64,000 nucleotides of DNA from Virgisporangium ochraceum (lineage in GTDB: Bacteria; Actinomycetota; Actinomycetes; Mycobacteriales; Micromonosporaceae), in the NCBI RefSeq assembly GCF_016863655.1, contig NZ_BOPH01000145.1, forward strand, positions 37,269-101,268, read 5' to 3'. The position numbers and the translations under genes were made by a program. Under the pieces are notes generated by a model that did no database searches, was not told where the DNA came from, and saw nothing but the letters and a program-made list of their open reading frames with translations. Position 1 is the first letter of the stretch, and every line of letters begins with the position of its first letter. Below are positions 52,989-61,062 of the stretch, piece by piece.

Positions 52989-53717
52989 ATGCCGCCGATG
53001 GGCTACACCGCCGCCGACGGCACCGGGCTGCCGATGCTGGTCTTCGATCCGCCCGCGGGCGTGCGACCCGCCGCCGGCGTCGTGCTGTTCCACGGCGGTG
53101 CGCTGCGCAAGGGTTCGCCCGACGACCTGGCCGGGCACTGCCGTCGCCTCGCGTCGCACGGCGTCTTCGCCGTCTCGGCCGGATACCGGCTGCTCGGCCG
53201 GGGAGCCGCGGGCATCGACGACTGCGTCGACGACGTCCGGCGGGCGGTGGAGCGGTTCCGCGCGCTGGCGGCGTCGCGCGGGGTCACGCGCCCGGCGTCG
53301 GGCGGCAGCTCCGCCGGCGCGCACCTCGCGCTCGTCGCGGCGATGACCGGACCGACGGACGGTGGCGCGGTGGTGGCCTTCAACCCGGCCGGCCTGGACC
53401 TGCTCGCCTTCCCCGCCGACGTCCGTCGCGGGATCGAGCGGAACGCCGGGATCGGCGCGGGTCGGGCGTCGGAGTACTCGGTCGTCGAGCTCGTACGGCC
53501 GGGCGGCCCGTCGACGCTGATCCACCACGGCACCGCCGACGAGGTCGAGCCGATCGACCACGTGCGCCGGTTCCGGGACGCGATGACGCGGGCCGGCAAC
53601 CCGTGCACCCTGATCGAGTACGGGAACGCCCGGCACGCGTTCCACTACGGTGACGAACACCTCGCCGACGTCGTCGACGCCACCGCCCGGTTCCTGCTGG
53701 ACCTCGCCGTCCGATGA
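52989..53717 (+). CDS. Alpha/beta hydrolase (HSL/esterase type)
   Basis: About 242 residues from ATG 52989 (ATG 52998 is an alternative). VLFHGGALRKGSPDD provides the HGG oxyanion motif, GGSSAGAHLAL the nucleophile elbow (GxSxG), LIHHGTADEVEP the catalytic Asp region and GNARHAFHYGDE the catalytic His. It resembles acyl or carboxylester hydrolases of the hormone-sensitive-lipase group. Followed by the DsbA-fold gene at 53807 in the same direction; promoter in the A+T-rich gap shared with the DUF4386 gene. Confidence 0.88.
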   Translation: MPPMGYTAADGTGLPMLVFDPPAGVRPAAGVVLFHGGALRKGSPDDLAGHCRRLASHGVFAVSAGYRLLGRGAAGIDDCVDDVRRAVERFRALAASRGVTRPASGGSSAGAHLALVAAMTGPTDGGAVVAFNPAGLDLLAFPADVRRGIERNAGIGAGRASEYSVVELVRPGGPSTLIHHGTADEVEPIDHVRRFRDAMTRAGNPCTLIEYGNARHAFHYGDEHLADVVDATARFLLDLAVR

Positions 53718-53806
53718 CTTTGGCCCAACGGGTCCCTGGCTGATTGGCCCTTCTCCGGTCGCGCCGGCGGTTCTTGGATGGAGGCCTACCGACCGGGAGG
53801 CCGTGC

Positions 53807-54409
53807 GTGACCGTCACCGACATGTGGTTCGACCCGAAGTGCCCGTGGGCGTGGAACACGTCCAGGTGGCTGTTGGAGGTGGAGTCCGTCCGGGACGTGA
53901 CCGTGCGCTTCCACGTGATGAGCCTGTGGTTGCTCAACCGCGGCCGCACCGGGCTCGAGGCCTGGTACGAGGAGTGGCTCACCGACACGCTCGGGCCGGT
54001 GCGCGTCCTCATCGCCGCCGAACAGAAATATGGGACCCCGGTACTGCGCGACCTGTACACCGCGCTGGGCAACCGCATCCACCACGGGAAGCAGCCGATC
54101 GGCGCGGACCTGTACCGGTCGGCACTCATCGAGACCGGGCTCGACACCGACCTGGCGCTGGCCGCCGACCGCGAGGACCACGACGACGCGCTGCGGTCGA
54201 GCCACCACGCCGGCCTCGACCCGGTCGGCGAGGACCTCGGTACGCCCGCGATCCACGTCGACGGCGCGGCGTTCTTCGGGCCGGTGGTCAGCCCGGTGCC
54301 GCGCGGGGAAGCGGCCGGCCGGCTGTGGGACGGCGTCCTGCTCGCCGCCACCACACCCGGCTTCTTCGAGCTCAAGCGCGGCCGAACGGAGTCACCGCGC
54401 GTCGACTGA
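53807..54409 (+). CDS. DsbA-fold protein, mycothiol-dependent nitroreductase family
   Basis: 200 residues from GTG 53807 with GGGAGG 6 bases upstream. The active-site strand is TDMWFDPKCPWAWNTSRWLL, a monothiol CPWA motif common in this actinobacterial family. FHVMSLWLLN, GTPAIHVDGAAFFGPVVSPV PRGEAA and PGFFELKRGRTESPR follow the Rv2466c-like pattern. The paralogue at 36087 has a longer N terminus and CPYT. Predicted mycothiol-dependent reductase of electrophiles or nitro compounds. It converges with the secreted-protein gene, leaving 11 bases between stops. Confidence 0.87.
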   Translation: MTVTDMWFDPKCPWAWNTSRWLLEVESVRDVTVRFHVMSLWLLNRGRTGLEAWYEEWLTDTLGPVRVLIAAEQKYGTPVLRDLYTALGNRIHHGKQPIGADLYRSALIETGLDTDLALAADREDHDDALRSSHHAGLDPVGEDLGTPAIHVDGAAFFGPVVSPVPRGEAAGRLWDGVLLAATTPGFFELKRGRTESPRVD

Positions 54410-54420
54410 CCCGCGACGGC

Positions 54421-54954
54421 TCAACAGGCCACCAGGTCGATGCCGTCGAACTCGCTGCGGCGCCACAGCGCGTTGCCGTTCGGATGGTCGTCTTCGATGT
54501 CGAGGTACCCCGAGGAGTTGACACCCAGGAAGTAGTCGTTGGGCGTGAAGCTGATCTCGACCCACTTCGCGTCGAGAGCGCACACGTACCAGGTGTCCCA
54601 GCCGGGTTCGAAACCGGCGGCGTGGATCCTCCTGACGATCTGTCCGGACGGCCCCCGCTCCGCGGTCAGGTTCCCGTTGGCGTTCGAGTCGAACCTTATC
54701 CGGGTCTTGCCACTCGTCGACGTTTGCACACAGAACAGGAACAGGTGGTAGCCGTTGGTAGCGGTTCCCAGTCGCACGTGCCACGGTGCGCCGGGCTCCA
54801 CCACGGCGTGTCGTCCGCTGTCCCCGAACTGGAGTGTCCGCCACGTGGTGGTGCAGGTCTCCGCGGCGGCGGCCGGTGACACCGGCAACACCGCCGCCAC
54901 CACCGCCATCGCCACCGTGCCCAGGACCGCCGTCACGGTTCTCCTCATTGACAT
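54421..54954 (-). CDS. Secreted small protein
   Basis: 177 residues from ATG 54954, which has GGGGGAG 5 bases upstream. The signal peptide MSMRRTVTAVLGTVAMAVVA ends near SPAAAA. The mature part has four or more cysteines (ETCTTTW, FLFCVQT, WYVCALD, DLVAC) and beta-type segments (HLFLFCVQTSTSGKTRIRFD, KWVEISFTPNDYFLGVNSSG), so a disulfide-bonded beta fold is likely. No family recognised. The ribosome site can pair with an upstream TCTCCCC in the mRNA leader. Confidence 0.72.
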   Translation of the reverse strand: MSMRRTVTAVLGTVAMAVVAAVLPVSPAAAAETCTTTWRTLQFGDSGRHAVVEPGAPWHVRLGTATNGYHLFLFCVQTSTSGKTRIRFDSNANGNLTAERGPSGQIVRRIHAAGFEPGWDTWYVCALDAKWVEISFTPNDYFLGVNSSGYLDIEDDHPNGNALWRRSEFDGIDLVAC

Positions 54955-55057
54955 TCGCTCTCCCCCTGCTGGTCGAATGAACCGATGGGGAGAAGCCTCG
55001 CCGAACGCCACGTCCGGGCGCGAGGAAAGCCGCCGGCAAATGGGTGTTGCCTGTCGG

Positions 55058-56734
55058 TCAGCCGATCCGGGCGAGCCCGCGCGCGTCGCGCCGGGCCGCG
55101 CCGCGCGAGACCCGCAGCGGGTCCCACCGGTCGTCGCGGTCGGGCAGCCGCGCGGTGTCGGCCAGCACCTCACCGCCGTGCACCGCGGGGATGAGACGGC
55201 GTTCGAGGATCTGACCGGCACACGCGATGCCGCCGACGGCGACGCCGGTGATGCCGCTGCCGTACCGCGTGCTCGCGCCCACCACGTACAGACCGTCCAC
55301 TGTGGTCCGGGTGTCGGGACGGCTGCCACCGGTTCCCCAGCGGGCGAGCCCGAACGGCGTGCCGCCGGTCGACCACGTGTACCGCTCGTGGGTCAGCGGG
55401 GTGGCGAGTTCGCGGTGCACGACCGAGTCGCGCAGCGGTCCCAGGACGGACTCGGCGGCGTCGAGCATCGCGTCGGTGAGCCGGCCCTTGCCGTCCAGGT
55501 AGCCGCGGTCGCGGCGGTACCGGCCGCTCGCGGCGGCGTCACCGTCGGCCCGCCAGGCGTCGTGCCGCGGCGGGCAGAGCGTCATCACCTGGAAGTTGCT
55601 GTGCCCCGGCGGGCACACCGTCGCCGAGTCCGGGTCCTTCACCGACGCGAACGACATGAACAGGAACGGCACCTCGCCGTTCCAGTCGCCGGCGAGGCTC
55701 TCGTAGTAGGCGTCGATGTCGGTGGTGTCGTACCACCAGATGTTCGCGTTCGGCAGGCCGGCGATCTCGCGGTCGAGGGCCAGGTACAGGGTCGCGAACG
55801 GCATTCCCATCGTCGCGGTCGTGGTCTTGCGGACGAGGCTGCCCGGCAGGTGCTCCGCGCCGACCAGGTCGAGCATGGTCCGCCGGTAGTCGGCGTTGGA
55901 GACCACGACCGGGGCGCTCGCCACCGTCCCGTCGGCCAGGCCGACCCCGCGCACCTTCCCGCCCTCGACCAGGATGCGCTCCACGCACGTCCGGGTGCGG
56001 ATCTCGCCGCCGTGGCTCTCGATCGCCTCGACCAGCGACGCCGCGAGCACCTGCCCGCCGCCCACGGGGTAGTACGCGCCGCGCAGGTAGTGGTCGGTGA
56101 CGGTGGCGTGCATCGACACGGTCGCCTCGGCCGGTCCCATGCCGTAGTTGGGCGACTGGGCGGCGAGCACGGTCCGCGCCGCGGCCGACAGTCCACAGTG
56201 GTCGAACAGTTGGGTCAGGGTGCGCCGGCCCCAGCGCAGCGACACCGGGGTGCGTTCGAGCAGCGCCGCGGCGGTGACCTCCACAGTGGACAGCAGGCTG
56301 TCGCGCGCCTCCCGGCCGATCGCCTCGCACACGTCGACGAACGTGTCGATGCCCTCGGCGTCGTCCGGAAGCGCGGCCAGCAGCCGGCTCCGGTAGGCGT
56401 CCCAGCCGACCGGCATGTCGAGCCGGTACCCGGGAAGCATGATGCGGTCGAAGCCGTCCGGATCCATCGACCGGAACGCGATCCGGTCGCGCAGGCCGAC
56501 ACCGGCGAAGATGGCCGGCAGCACGCCGTCGGGCCCGCAGTCGCCGAGGTAGTGCACCCCCACGTCGAACTCGTACCGCCGGCGCCGCCGGAAGACGTGG
56601 CTGTTGCCGCCGGCGACGTCGTGCTGTTCGAGCACGAGCACCGACCGTCCGCTGGCCGCCAGGTACGCCGCGCAGACCAGGCCGCCGAGGCCAGACCCGA
56701 TGACGACGGCGTCCCAGCTCTCCCGCCCCTCCAT
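55058..56734 (-). CDS. Phytoene-desaturase-like FAD oxidoreductase
   Basis: 558 residues from ATG 56734. The dinucleotide-binding motif is AVVIGSGLGGLVCAAYLAAS (about 10-29), followed by VLVLEQHDVAGGNSHVFRRR. The middle has the PVGGGQVLAASLVEAIESHG GE and VSNADYRRTMLDL segments of the CrtI/retinol saturase group, and the C-terminal FAD motif VDGLYVVGASTRYGSGITGV. Such enzymes desaturate or isomerise polyene chains. Last gene of the coupled PKS-like operon, 6 bases after the isomerase-like gene, so it probably finishes the acyl chain. Confidence 0.85.
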   Translation of the reverse strand: MEGRESWDAVVIGSGLGGLVCAAYLAASGRSVLVLEQHDVAGGNSHVFRRRRRYEFDVGVHYLGDCGPDGVLPAIFAGVGLRDRIAFRSMDPDGFDRIMLPGYRLDMPVGWDAYRSRLLAALPDDAEGIDTFVDVCEAIGREARDSLLSTVEVTAAALLERTPVSLRWGRRTLTQLFDHCGLSAAARTVLAAQSPNYGMGPAEATVSMHATVTDHYLRGAYYPVGGGQVLAASLVEAIESHGGEIRTRTCVERILVEGGKVRGVGLADGTVASAPVVVSNADYRRTMLDLVGAEHLPGSLVRKTTTATMGMPFATLYLALDREIAGLPNANIWWYDTTDIDAYYESLAGDWNGEVPFLFMSFASVKDPDSATVCPPGHSNFQVMTLCPPRHDAWRADGDAAASGRYRRDRGYLDGKGRLTDAMLDAAESVLGPLRDSVVHRELATPLTHERYTWSTGGTPFGLARWGTGGSRPDTRTTVDGLYVVGASTRYGSGITGVAVGGIACAGQILERRLIPAVHGGEVLADTARLPDRDDRWDPLRVSRGAARRDARGLARIG

Positions 56735-56740
56735 CGCCGG

Positions 56741-57445
56741 TCAGCCGCATCCGCCGGCCGGGCCGGCGTCGGCGCCCGCGGCGCTGAACGCCGGTACCGC
56801 GGTCAGGTCGGTCCACGCGGCCGGTTCGCCGGCGAACGGCTCGCCGCGGACGGCGCTCGCGAACGCGGTCAGCCGGTCGTGGCCGAAGAACCGGTTCCGG
56901 GCCTGCGCGAAGAACGGCACGCCGAACAGCCCGTCGTGGAACGACTCGGTCAGGCACGCGACGCCGCGGCGGCGCAGGTCCGGATCGTCGGCCGCGTCGG
57001 CGAGCCCGGCGACGCGCAGTTCGTCGCCGATCGCGCCGATCGTCTGCCGGTCGACGATGTCCCTGCCCTCCTGCCAGCGGGCCCGGTAGACGCGGTCGAC
57101 GAACTCGCGGCCGCGGCCGGCGTCGTCGGCCGCCAGGTAGGCCAGGTGCGGCACCTCCCAGACCGGGTCGCGGTCGATCGGCCACGTCATCGTCCAGCCG
57201 CGGGCCTGTGCCATGCGGCGGGTGTCCTGCAGGATGTAGAAGTTCTTGGCCCGCGACATGGCGACGATCGGCAGCCGCACGTCGGCCTCGTCGAGGGCGG
57301 CCGAGGTCGCGGCATCCGGTTCCCAGAACGGGATCCACCGCGACGCGGCGGCGACGTCCGGGTAGCGTTCGGTCAGGTCGCGGTAGGCGAACCACGAGTA
57401 CGGGCTGCGCAGCGAGAAGTAGAAGCGTGGCGGCTTGGGGGCCAT
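56741..57445 (-). CDS. HCCA isomerase-like / DsbA-fold protein
   Basis: 234 residues from ATG 57445 with GGAGAGC upstream. FYFSLRSPYSWFAYRDLTER is the signature of 2-hydroxychromene-2-carboxylate isomerases and kappa-GST-like proteins, with Ser in the active-site turn. Later WPIDRDPVWEVPHLAYLAAD and GVPFFAQARNRFFGHDRL (usual FGVPxFxxxGxxFxGxDRL) fit the family. HCCA isomerases rearrange double bonds with glutathione; here the cofactor is unclear because actinobacteria use mycothiol. In the operon it precedes the desaturase-like gene, suggesting double-bond isomerisation of a carrier-bound polyene. Confidence 0.82.
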   Translation of the reverse strand: MAPKPPRFYFSLRSPYSWFAYRDLTERYPDVAAASRWIPFWEPDAATSAALDEADVRLPIVAMSRAKNFYILQDTRRMAQARGWTMTWPIDRDPVWEVPHLAYLAADDAGRGREFVDRVYRARWQEGRDIVDRQTIGAIGDELRVAGLADAADDPDLRRRGVACLTESFHDGLFGVPFFAQARNRFFGHDRLTAFASAVRGEPFAGEPAAWTDLTAVPAFSAAGADAGPAGGCG

Positions 57446-57463
57446 GTCAGCGCTCTCCTAAGG

Positions 57464-58213
57464 TCAGATCGTGATGCCGCCGTCGACGTGGAGGACGGAT
57501 CCGGTGATGTAGCCGGCCCGGTCGCTGGCGAGGTAGGAGACGAGATCGGCGACCTCGTCGGCCTGCCCCAGGCGGCGCAGCGGGATGGACTCCAGGGCGC
57601 GCTTGCGGACCTGGTCGGACAGGCCGGCTGTCATGTCGGTCTCGATGTAGCCGGGCGCCACGGCGTTGACCCGGATGCCGTACCGGCCGACCTCCTTGGC
57701 CAGCGAGCGGGTGAACCCGATGATGCCGGCCTTCGCCGCGGAGTAGTTGGTCTGCGTCGCGTTGCCGTACACGCCGGCGACCGAGGAGATCGTGACGATG
57801 CTGCCCGACTTCCGCTTCATCATCTCGAAGATGACCGCGCGGCTGACGTGGTACACGCCGTCGAGGTTGGTGTCGAGCACGGCGTGCCAGTCGGCGTCCT
57901 CGCTGAGCACCAGCGGGTTGTCGCGGGTGATGCCGGCGGAGGTGACGACGACGTCGACCGGTCCGAGTTCGGCGACCGTGCCGTCGACGAAGGCGCGTAC
58001 CGCGTCGCGGTCGGCGACGTCGGCGGCGAAGGCGACGACCGGTCCACCCAGCTCCTCCGCCTCCTTCACCAGCGCCCGCGCGGTGTCGTCGGCCGAGCGG
58101 TAGCAGAAGGACACCGCGTAGCCGTCACGGACCAGTCGCAGGACCACGGCGCGGCCGATGCCGCGCGATCCCCCGGTGACCAGAGCCACCTTCTGTTCGG
58201 GGTGTGCTTTCAC
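57464..58213 (-). CDS. 3-oxoacyl-ACP reductase (FabG-type ketoreductase)
   Basis: 249 residues from GTG 58213, overlapping the dehydratase stop (GTGA). NADPH motif VALVTGGSRGIGRAVVLRL, NNAG-equivalent TSAGITRDN, catalytic Ser in VTISSVAGVYGN, YSAAK (Tyr-x3-Lys) and NAVAPGYIETDMTAGL are all intact. It reduces the beta-keto group on the ACP-bound chain to a hydroxyl. Third from the end of the operon. Confidence 0.95.
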   Translation of the reverse strand: MKAHPEQKVALVTGGSRGIGRAVVLRLVRDGYAVSFCYRSADDTARALVKEAEELGGPVVAFAADVADRDAVRAFVDGTVAELGPVDVVVTSAGITRDNPLVLSEDADWHAVLDTNLDGVYHVSRAVIFEMMKRKSGSIVTISSVAGVYGNATQTNYSAAKAGIIGFTRSLAKEVGRYGIRVNAVAPGYIETDMTAGLSDQVRKRALESIPLRRLGQADEVADLVSYLASDRAGYITGSVLHVDGGITI

Positions 58214-58743
58214 GGGTTTCCATCCTTCGGAGAGTCCAGTGCGCCGGCCGGCCGGAATGCCATGACCATGCGGGCGAGCGTCATCACGACGTCGCCGTCG
58301 ACGGTGCTCTCGCCGGCGAAGATGACCGTGTCGCTGAAGACCCGCTCGACCCGCACCTCGTGGCGCACGAGCGTCCCCGGCGTCACGGGGCCGTGGAACG
58401 CGATCCCGGTCATCGCGCCGGCGAGCATCACCTGGCCGGCGAGGGAGTCCGGGTCGGGATGCGAGAGCATCGCCAGGATCCCGGCGGCCTGCCCCCACGA
58501 CTCGACGAGGAGCGTCGGCGGGTAGTCGAAGACCGCGTCGTCGGGCAGGCCCGCGAAGCACGGTTCGTTGACGGTGACGGCCTTCACCGCGCCCAGCCGC
58601 CGGCCGGGCTCCACGTCGACCACCCGGTCGACGAGCAGCATCGGGTACCGGTGCGGCAGCAGTCGGCGGAGCTCCGCGACCGACAGCAGGGCCGGAAGTA
58701 GGGCCGGCAGCACGTGCGCGGGTACCTGGACGGTGGTGGACAT
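58210..58743 (-). CDS. FabZ/FabA-like hotdog dehydratase
   Basis: 177 residues from ATG 58743. The catalytic histidine motif LPHRYPMLLVDRVVDV is intact. The second motif is altered: where FabZ has NEPFFxGHFPxxPVMPGVL, this protein has NEPCFAGLPDDAVFDYPPTL followed by LVESWGQAAG, so the G-H-F-P loop is changed while the Glu of VES is kept. It should dehydrate beta-hydroxyacyl-ACP, perhaps with altered chain preference. Its start follows the ACP stop by one base; it overlaps FabG. Confidence 0.85.
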   Translation of the reverse strand: MSTTVQVPAHVLPALLPALLSVAELRRLLPHRYPMLLVDRVVDVEPGRRLGAVKAVTVNEPCFAGLPDDAVFDYPPTLLVESWGQAAGILAMLSHPDPDSLAGQVMLAGAMTGIAFHGPVTPGTLVRHEVRVERVFSDTVIFAGESTVDGDVVMTLARMVMAFRPAGALDSPKDGNP

Positions 58744-58744
58744 G

Positions 58745-58993
58745 TCATCGCAGCTTCGCGGCGACCAGGTCGTACGCCTGGTCGAGGCTGGTCACCTGGC
58801 GCAGCTCGGTCTCGGCGAACCGCACACCGAACCGCTTCTCCAGCACCACCACGATCTCCAGCGCCATCAGCGAGTCGACGCCGAGGTCGTCGATGAAGCT
58901 CGCGTCGTCGGTGACGTCGTCGGGTTCGAGGTCGAGCACCTCGGCGACGATGGCGCGCAGGCGCTCACGGTCCAGGAGTCCGGTGGTGGTCAT
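58745..58993 (-). CDS. Acyl carrier protein
   Basis: 82 residues from ATG 58993 with AAGGAG upstream. Helix 1 RLRAIVAEVLDLEPDDVTD, the phosphopantetheine site DDLGVDSLMALEIVVVLEKR with Ser41, and helix 3 VTSLDQAYDLV form a standard ACP. Its acidic helix 2 fits a type II system. It carries the growing chain for the ketosynthases, reductase and dehydratase of this operon. No phosphopantetheinyl transferase is in the window. Confidence 0.95.
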   Translation of the reverse strand: MTTTGLLDRERLRAIVAEVLDLEPDDVTDDASFIDDLGVDSLMALEIVVVLEKRFGVRFAETELRQVTSLDQAYDLVAAKLR

Positions 58994-59024
58994 GAGAGTT
59001 CTCCTTCGGGGTGGTGGGAGGTCG

Positions 59025-60095
59025 TCAGCGGAGGCGGAGAACCGCGCAGCCGAACACGCCTTCGGGGTCGACCGACGTCAGGACCGCCGGCCGTCCGCGC
59101 GAGGACGCGTCGTCGGACGCCATGCTGAGCAGCGCCACGAGTTGGAAGGCCGCCGTCGCGCCGGCGGTGTCACCGATCAGGCCGATCTCGCCCGGTCGCA
59201 CGGGGCGGTGCGCGCCGTACACGTCCGCCAGCACCGCTGCCTCCGCGGCGCCGGCCGGACCGGACGGCTCGCTCGCCGACACCGCCCAGACCTCGTCGGC
59301 GCTCACGCCGGCCCGGCGCATGGTCGCGCGCAGGCAGCGGTCCAGTACCGCCGGCGCCTGTGCGGCGTCACCGAGGAGACCGGAGCCGGTGGCGAGAACG
59401 TCGGCCAGACCGTCCGGAGCGCCGGCCGCCTCGACGCGGATCATCGCGCAGCCCTCGCCGGGTGGCGTGGACGGTTCGGCGCCGTCGCGGCCGTGCCAGT
59501 CCCACCACGACCGGGCGGTGGAGTACTCCTCGGCGGCTCCACACAGGACGGTCCGCGCCCGGCCCGCGGCGAGCAGCCGCCGGGCGTAGGTGAGCGCGGA
59601 GACGCCCGAGGCGCGGCCGGCGGCGACCGTGGCGTTCGGACCGCGTAGCTGGTACCAGATCGCGCACTGTGCCGCCGCGCTGTTCATGATGGCGTTCGGG
59701 ATCTGCGCGGCCTCGATGTAGAACGGCTTGTCGTGGATCAGCGTGTCGCGGGTGATGTCGGTCATGCTCTGCTGGCTGCCGGTGGTCGTTCCCAGCACCA
59801 CGGCGGAGCCCTCGTCGTCGTCGATGCCGGTCACCAGCTGGCCGACCGCCGTCACGGCGAGGCCCGTCAGGCGGTCCATCGCCCGGGTGTTCTTCTTCCC
59901 CAGCACCTCGCGCGGGCTGAAGTCGGGCACGATGCCGGCGACGCGGTCGGCGACCTGCCACCGGTCGGTGTCGACCGCCCGGACCGCCGGCCGCCGGTCG
60001 CGGAGACCGGCCGCGAAGTCGCCGGACCGGTACCCGAGGGCCGACACCGCCGACCATCCGGTGATGACCGGACCCGCGGGTGCCACCGTCGTCAT
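59025..60095 (-). CDS. Ketosynthase-fold protein lacking the catalytic Cys (CLF-like)
   Basis: 356 residues from ATG 60095, which overlaps the stop of the double-hotdog gene. The KS fold is clear (ITGWSAVSALGYRSGDF, QIPNAIMNSAAAQCAIWYQL RGPN, GALDDGxx-like CAMIRVEA). At the nucleophile position the text is RGPNATVAAGRASGVSAL: counting from GPN, Arg161 replaces the cysteine. The two catalytic histidines are also gone (SASEPSGPAG instead of HGTGT; IGDTAGATAA instead of GHxxGAAG). It therefore cannot condense by itself and is best viewed as a chain-length-factor-like partner of an active KS. One upstream partner is encoded at 62822. Confidence 0.85.
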   Translation of the reverse strand: MTTVAPAGPVITGWSAVSALGYRSGDFAAGLRDRRPAVRAVDTDRWQVADRVAGIVPDFSPREVLGKKNTRAMDRLTGLAVTAVGQLVTGIDDDEGSAVVLGTTTGSQQSMTDITRDTLIHDKPFYIEAAQIPNAIMNSAAAQCAIWYQLRGPNATVAAGRASGVSALTYARRLLAAGRARTVLCGAAEEYSTARSWWDWHGRDGAEPSTPPGEGCAMIRVEAAGAPDGLADVLATGSGLLGDAAQAPAVLDRCLRATMRRAGVSADEVWAVSASEPSGPAGAAEAAVLADVYGAHRPVRPGEIGLIGDTAGATAAFQLVALLSMASDDASSRGRPAVLTSVDPEGVFGCAVLRLR

Positions 60096-61060
60096 GCCGT
60101 CGCCGCTCCGTGCAGAGCGCGCTGTACCCGCTCGTCGAAGGTGACCAGTTGGCCGTCGCAGCCGTTGTCCACCGTGCCGTAGGCGTGCGTGATCGACCCG
60201 GTGGCGGTGTGGACGAGGACACCGTCGCGGACGACGTAACAGTCCATTGTGGACGTGTATAGGAGGTCCTTGAAGACGTCGCTCACCGAGTAGATGGTGT
60301 AGAGCTCCTCCTCCATCAGCGTCTCGCCGAGAATGCGCACGTGTGAGCGGGTCACCGCGGGGATCCAGTTCCGCTCGTCGAGCAGCTGCTTGATGGCGAG
60401 GCCCCGGTCGGCGAGGAACAGGTCGACGACCTCCTCCATCTGCCGCAGGTAGCCCGACATCTGCATGCGCTCGAAGAAGTGGCAGTAGAAGTACGGGATC
60501 CGGTACTTCCACCCGTAGGCGTTACGGCCCTCGGTGAGCGCGGCGATGACGGCGTCGCCGTCCTTGCCGGCCATGTGGATGGCCGGGTCGATCGCCGGCA
60601 CCGCCTGGCCGGTCGCGGTGATCCGGTCGATCACCAGGGGACGCAGCGCGTCCGGCAACGGCCTGCGGGCGGACCCGCGCTCGTCGGCACGCAGCGCGAC
60701 CCGCGCCTTCGACGTGACCGCCTTCTTCGGCGCCCCGTCGCGCTCGACGTGCAGGGCGACGGCGAACCGGATGCCGGTGTCGTCGGCACCCTTCGGCGTG
60801 ACCTCCGCCTCGACGACGTCGTCGACGATCAGGGCGGTCTGCAGCCGGCTGTCGAGCTCCACCACGTCGAACCCGACGCCGTAGTCCTCGTACATGCGGC
60901 CGGCCGGCGCTCCGGCGGCGCGGAAGTGGTCCAGGATCGCCTGTTCCACCAGATAGTTGACGTGCTTGAAGCCGATGATGGTGCCGATGTTCGCGCCCTC
61001 GTAGGACGGTCGCAGCGACGTGACGGTCGTCGTACCCAGCAGCCGGTCGACGTCGATCAT
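60092..61060 (-). CDS. Double-hotdog protein (thioesterase or dehydratase-like)
   Basis: 322 residues from ATG 61060. Two hotdog folds are apparent: the first contains IGTIIGFKHVNYLVEQAILD HFR and VVELDSRLQTALIVDDVVEA EV, the second MEEVVDLFLADRGLAIKQLL, SHVRILGETLMEEELYTIY and VLVHTATGSITHAYG. The first helix (HVNYxxxxE) resembles the 4HBT thioesterase group; tandem hotdogs also occur in acyl-ACP thioesterases and in some dehydratases. It could release the chain or act as second dehydratase. Only two bases separate it from the hydrolase gene upstream. Confidence 0.7.
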   Translation of the reverse strand: MIDVDRLLGTTTVTSLRPSYEGANIGTIIGFKHVNYLVEQAILDHFRAAGAPAGRMYEDYGVGFDVVELDSRLQTALIVDDVVEAEVTPKGADDTGIRFAVALHVERDGAPKKAVTSKARVALRADERGSARRPLPDALRPLVIDRITATGQAVPAIDPAIHMAGKDGDAVIAALTEGRNAYGWKYRIPYFYCHFFERMQMSGYLRQMEEVVDLFLADRGLAIKQLLDERNWIPAVTRSHVRILGETLMEEELYTIYSVSDVFKDLLYTSTMDCYVVRDGVLVHTATGSITHAYGTVDNGCDGQLVTFDERVQRALHGAATA

Positions 61061-61062
61061 TT

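Noticed and set aside
36087..54409. Loss of the second cysteine in the two Rv2466c-like proteins as an anomaly
   Set aside because: Monothiol CPWA/CPYT motifs are, as I recall, common in actinobacterial members of this family.
54755..58525. A 1256-codon plus-strand frame antisense to the PKS operon
   Set aside because: Repetitive composition without domains, opposite to well-supported FabG, isomerase and flavoprotein genes.
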